Shown here: positions 63,420 to 64,000 of the stretch, piece after piece | Position numbering within the stretch: position 1 is the stretch's first letter | Layout of the letters: each line of letters opens with the position of its first letter | From: an uncultured Prevotellaceae bacterium | Lineage (GTDB): Bacteria > Bacteroidota > Bacteroidia > Bacteroidales > Bacteroidaceae | Direction: 5' to 3' | Assembly (NCBI GenBank): GCA_900315745.1 | Contig: ONAG01000009.1 | Span: 20,088 to 84,087, forward strand | DNA: 64,000 bases | The notes under the pieces: model-generated | Told to the model about the DNA's origin: nothing | The model's input: only the letters and a program-made list of their open reading frames with translations | Database searches by the model: none | Made by a program: the position numbers and the translations under genes

Positions 63420-64000
63420 ATGAAATCTCAGATTAAGGCACTCATAATATTTCTCGTTACATTTTCCGCTTTGTTTTTCTATGCCAAGTCACCCTATGGT
63501 GTGACTTTCGCCCAGCAATTATTGAAGAAGATAGACCTTGACGCATTTCTTCCCGAAAAGACCGACACCACTATGATTGCTGTCGTGGAAGACCTGCACC
63601 AGGAGCCAGACACCACCTCACAACGTTTTCTGTTTGTCGGCGACTCGATGGTGGAGCCATTGGCATATCGTTTCTATGACTATTGCAAGGAAAGTGGCGA
63701 CACCATGTATGCCGTGACATGGTATGGCAGCACCACACGAGCATGGAGCGGCGAGACGATGGATTATTACATGGATCAGGCACGCCCCACATACGTCATT
63801 TTCTGCATGGGCAGCAATGAGTTGACCACCAAGGACGTTAAATCACTCAACGAGAACCTGCGCATGATGCTCAGCAAGGCAGGCGACCTGCCATGCGTAT
63901 TCATAGGTCCTCCCAACACCATGCCCGACAGCGGATTGAACAATGAGATAGCCCGTGTATTTGGCAAGAAACGTTATTTCGACTCACAATCCATCGAGAT
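63420..64000 (+). CDS. SGNH/GDSL-type hydrolase, N-terminal part, cut by the window edge
   Basis: The frame from the ATG at 63420 is open to the end of the window (about 193 codons). It starts with a membrane anchor or signal segment (ALIIFLVTFSALFFYA, residues ~7-22). Block I of the SGNH fold is visible as FVGDSMVEPLAYRFYDYC near residue 73, and block III as VIFCMGSNELTTKD. PCVFIGPPN matches a later strand. These enzymes act on acyl esters; in Bacteroidota such anchored forms often lie next to MBOAT acyltransferase genes and modify surface glycans, but the neighbour is not visible. The gene has a good promoter and is divergent from paralogue C. Confidence 0.85.
   Translation, partial: MKSQIKALIIFLVTFSALFFYAKSPYGVTFAQQLLKKIDLDAFLPEKTDTTMIAVVEDLHQEPDTTSQRFLFVGDSMVEPLAYRFYDYCKESGDTMYAVTWYGSTTRAWSGETMDYYMDQARPTYVIFCMGSNELTTKDVKSLNENLRMMLSKAGDLPCVFIGPPNTMPDSGLNNEIARVFGKKRYFDSQSIE

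Overview
The window looks like a chromosome segment of a gut- or oral-type Bacteroidales bacterium, most likely Prevotella/Segatella. The reasons are a SusC/SusD glycan-uptake locus, Bacteroidota promoters (TTTG, 19-20 nt, TAnnTTTG) in front of many genes, weak Shine-Dalgarno signals, many four-base ATGA gene overlaps, and lineage families such as GSCFA, DUF1015 and a SerA with Lys in place of the usual catalytic His. This is read from the sequence alone; no database search was run.

Layout. 1-3.1 kb: the end of a large secreted protein and a PL1 pectate lyase. 3.2-5.3 kb: an isochorismatase-like hydrolase, a small lipoprotein and a GSCFA protein. 5.4-5.6 kb: a tRNA-Val/tRNA-Tyr operon with a clear promoter. 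5.7-14.3 kb: a leftward operon of HMA protein, Mrp ATPase, TamB-like and Omp85/BamA-like proteins, which suggests envelope biogenesis. 14.5-15.9 kb: a CE7 acetyl esterase. 15.9-22.9 kb: a PIF1-type helicase with an HTH tail, a Lys/Glu-rich small protein, a calcium P-type ATPase and a TerB-like protein. 23.1-36.7 kb: a polysaccharide utilisation locus (GH3, two GH43, SusC, SusD, two lipoproteins), best fitting xylan or arabinoxylan. 37.0-43.3 kb: a tandemly duplicated two-gene module, each unit coding for a polytopic membrane protein and a lipoprotein with a CxxCH motif and a PD40 propeller. 43.4-47.4 kb: serC-serA followed by DUF1015 and YigZ genes. 47.6-54.2 kb: gyrA, two paralogous TPR genes and a DbpA-like helicase. 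54.7-60.4 kb: an anti-sigma-like pair with no sigma gene, an EamA transporter, truA, an AAA-CYTH fusion and a pepD gene with a short internal gap. 60.7-63.2 kb: three unrecognised paralogues. 63.4 kb to the edge: a partial SGNH hydrolase.

How genes work together. PL1, CE7, GH3 and GH43 enzymes with SusCD make a plant cell-wall (pectin and acetylated arabinoxylan) degradation set; no HTCS or ECF regulator for it lies in the window. SerC and SerA are the middle steps of serine synthesis. TamB and the Omp85 protein probably act together in the outer membrane.

The two strongest candidates for undescribed biology are (a) the three small paralogues at 60.7-63.2 kb, which share a 20-position N-terminal motif but have unrelated C-terminal parts, with repeated terminator hairpins and a tandemly duplicated gene start that forms a 29-codon upstream ORF; and (b) the duplicated membrane protein plus CxxCH/PD40 lipoprotein module at 37.0-43.3 kb.
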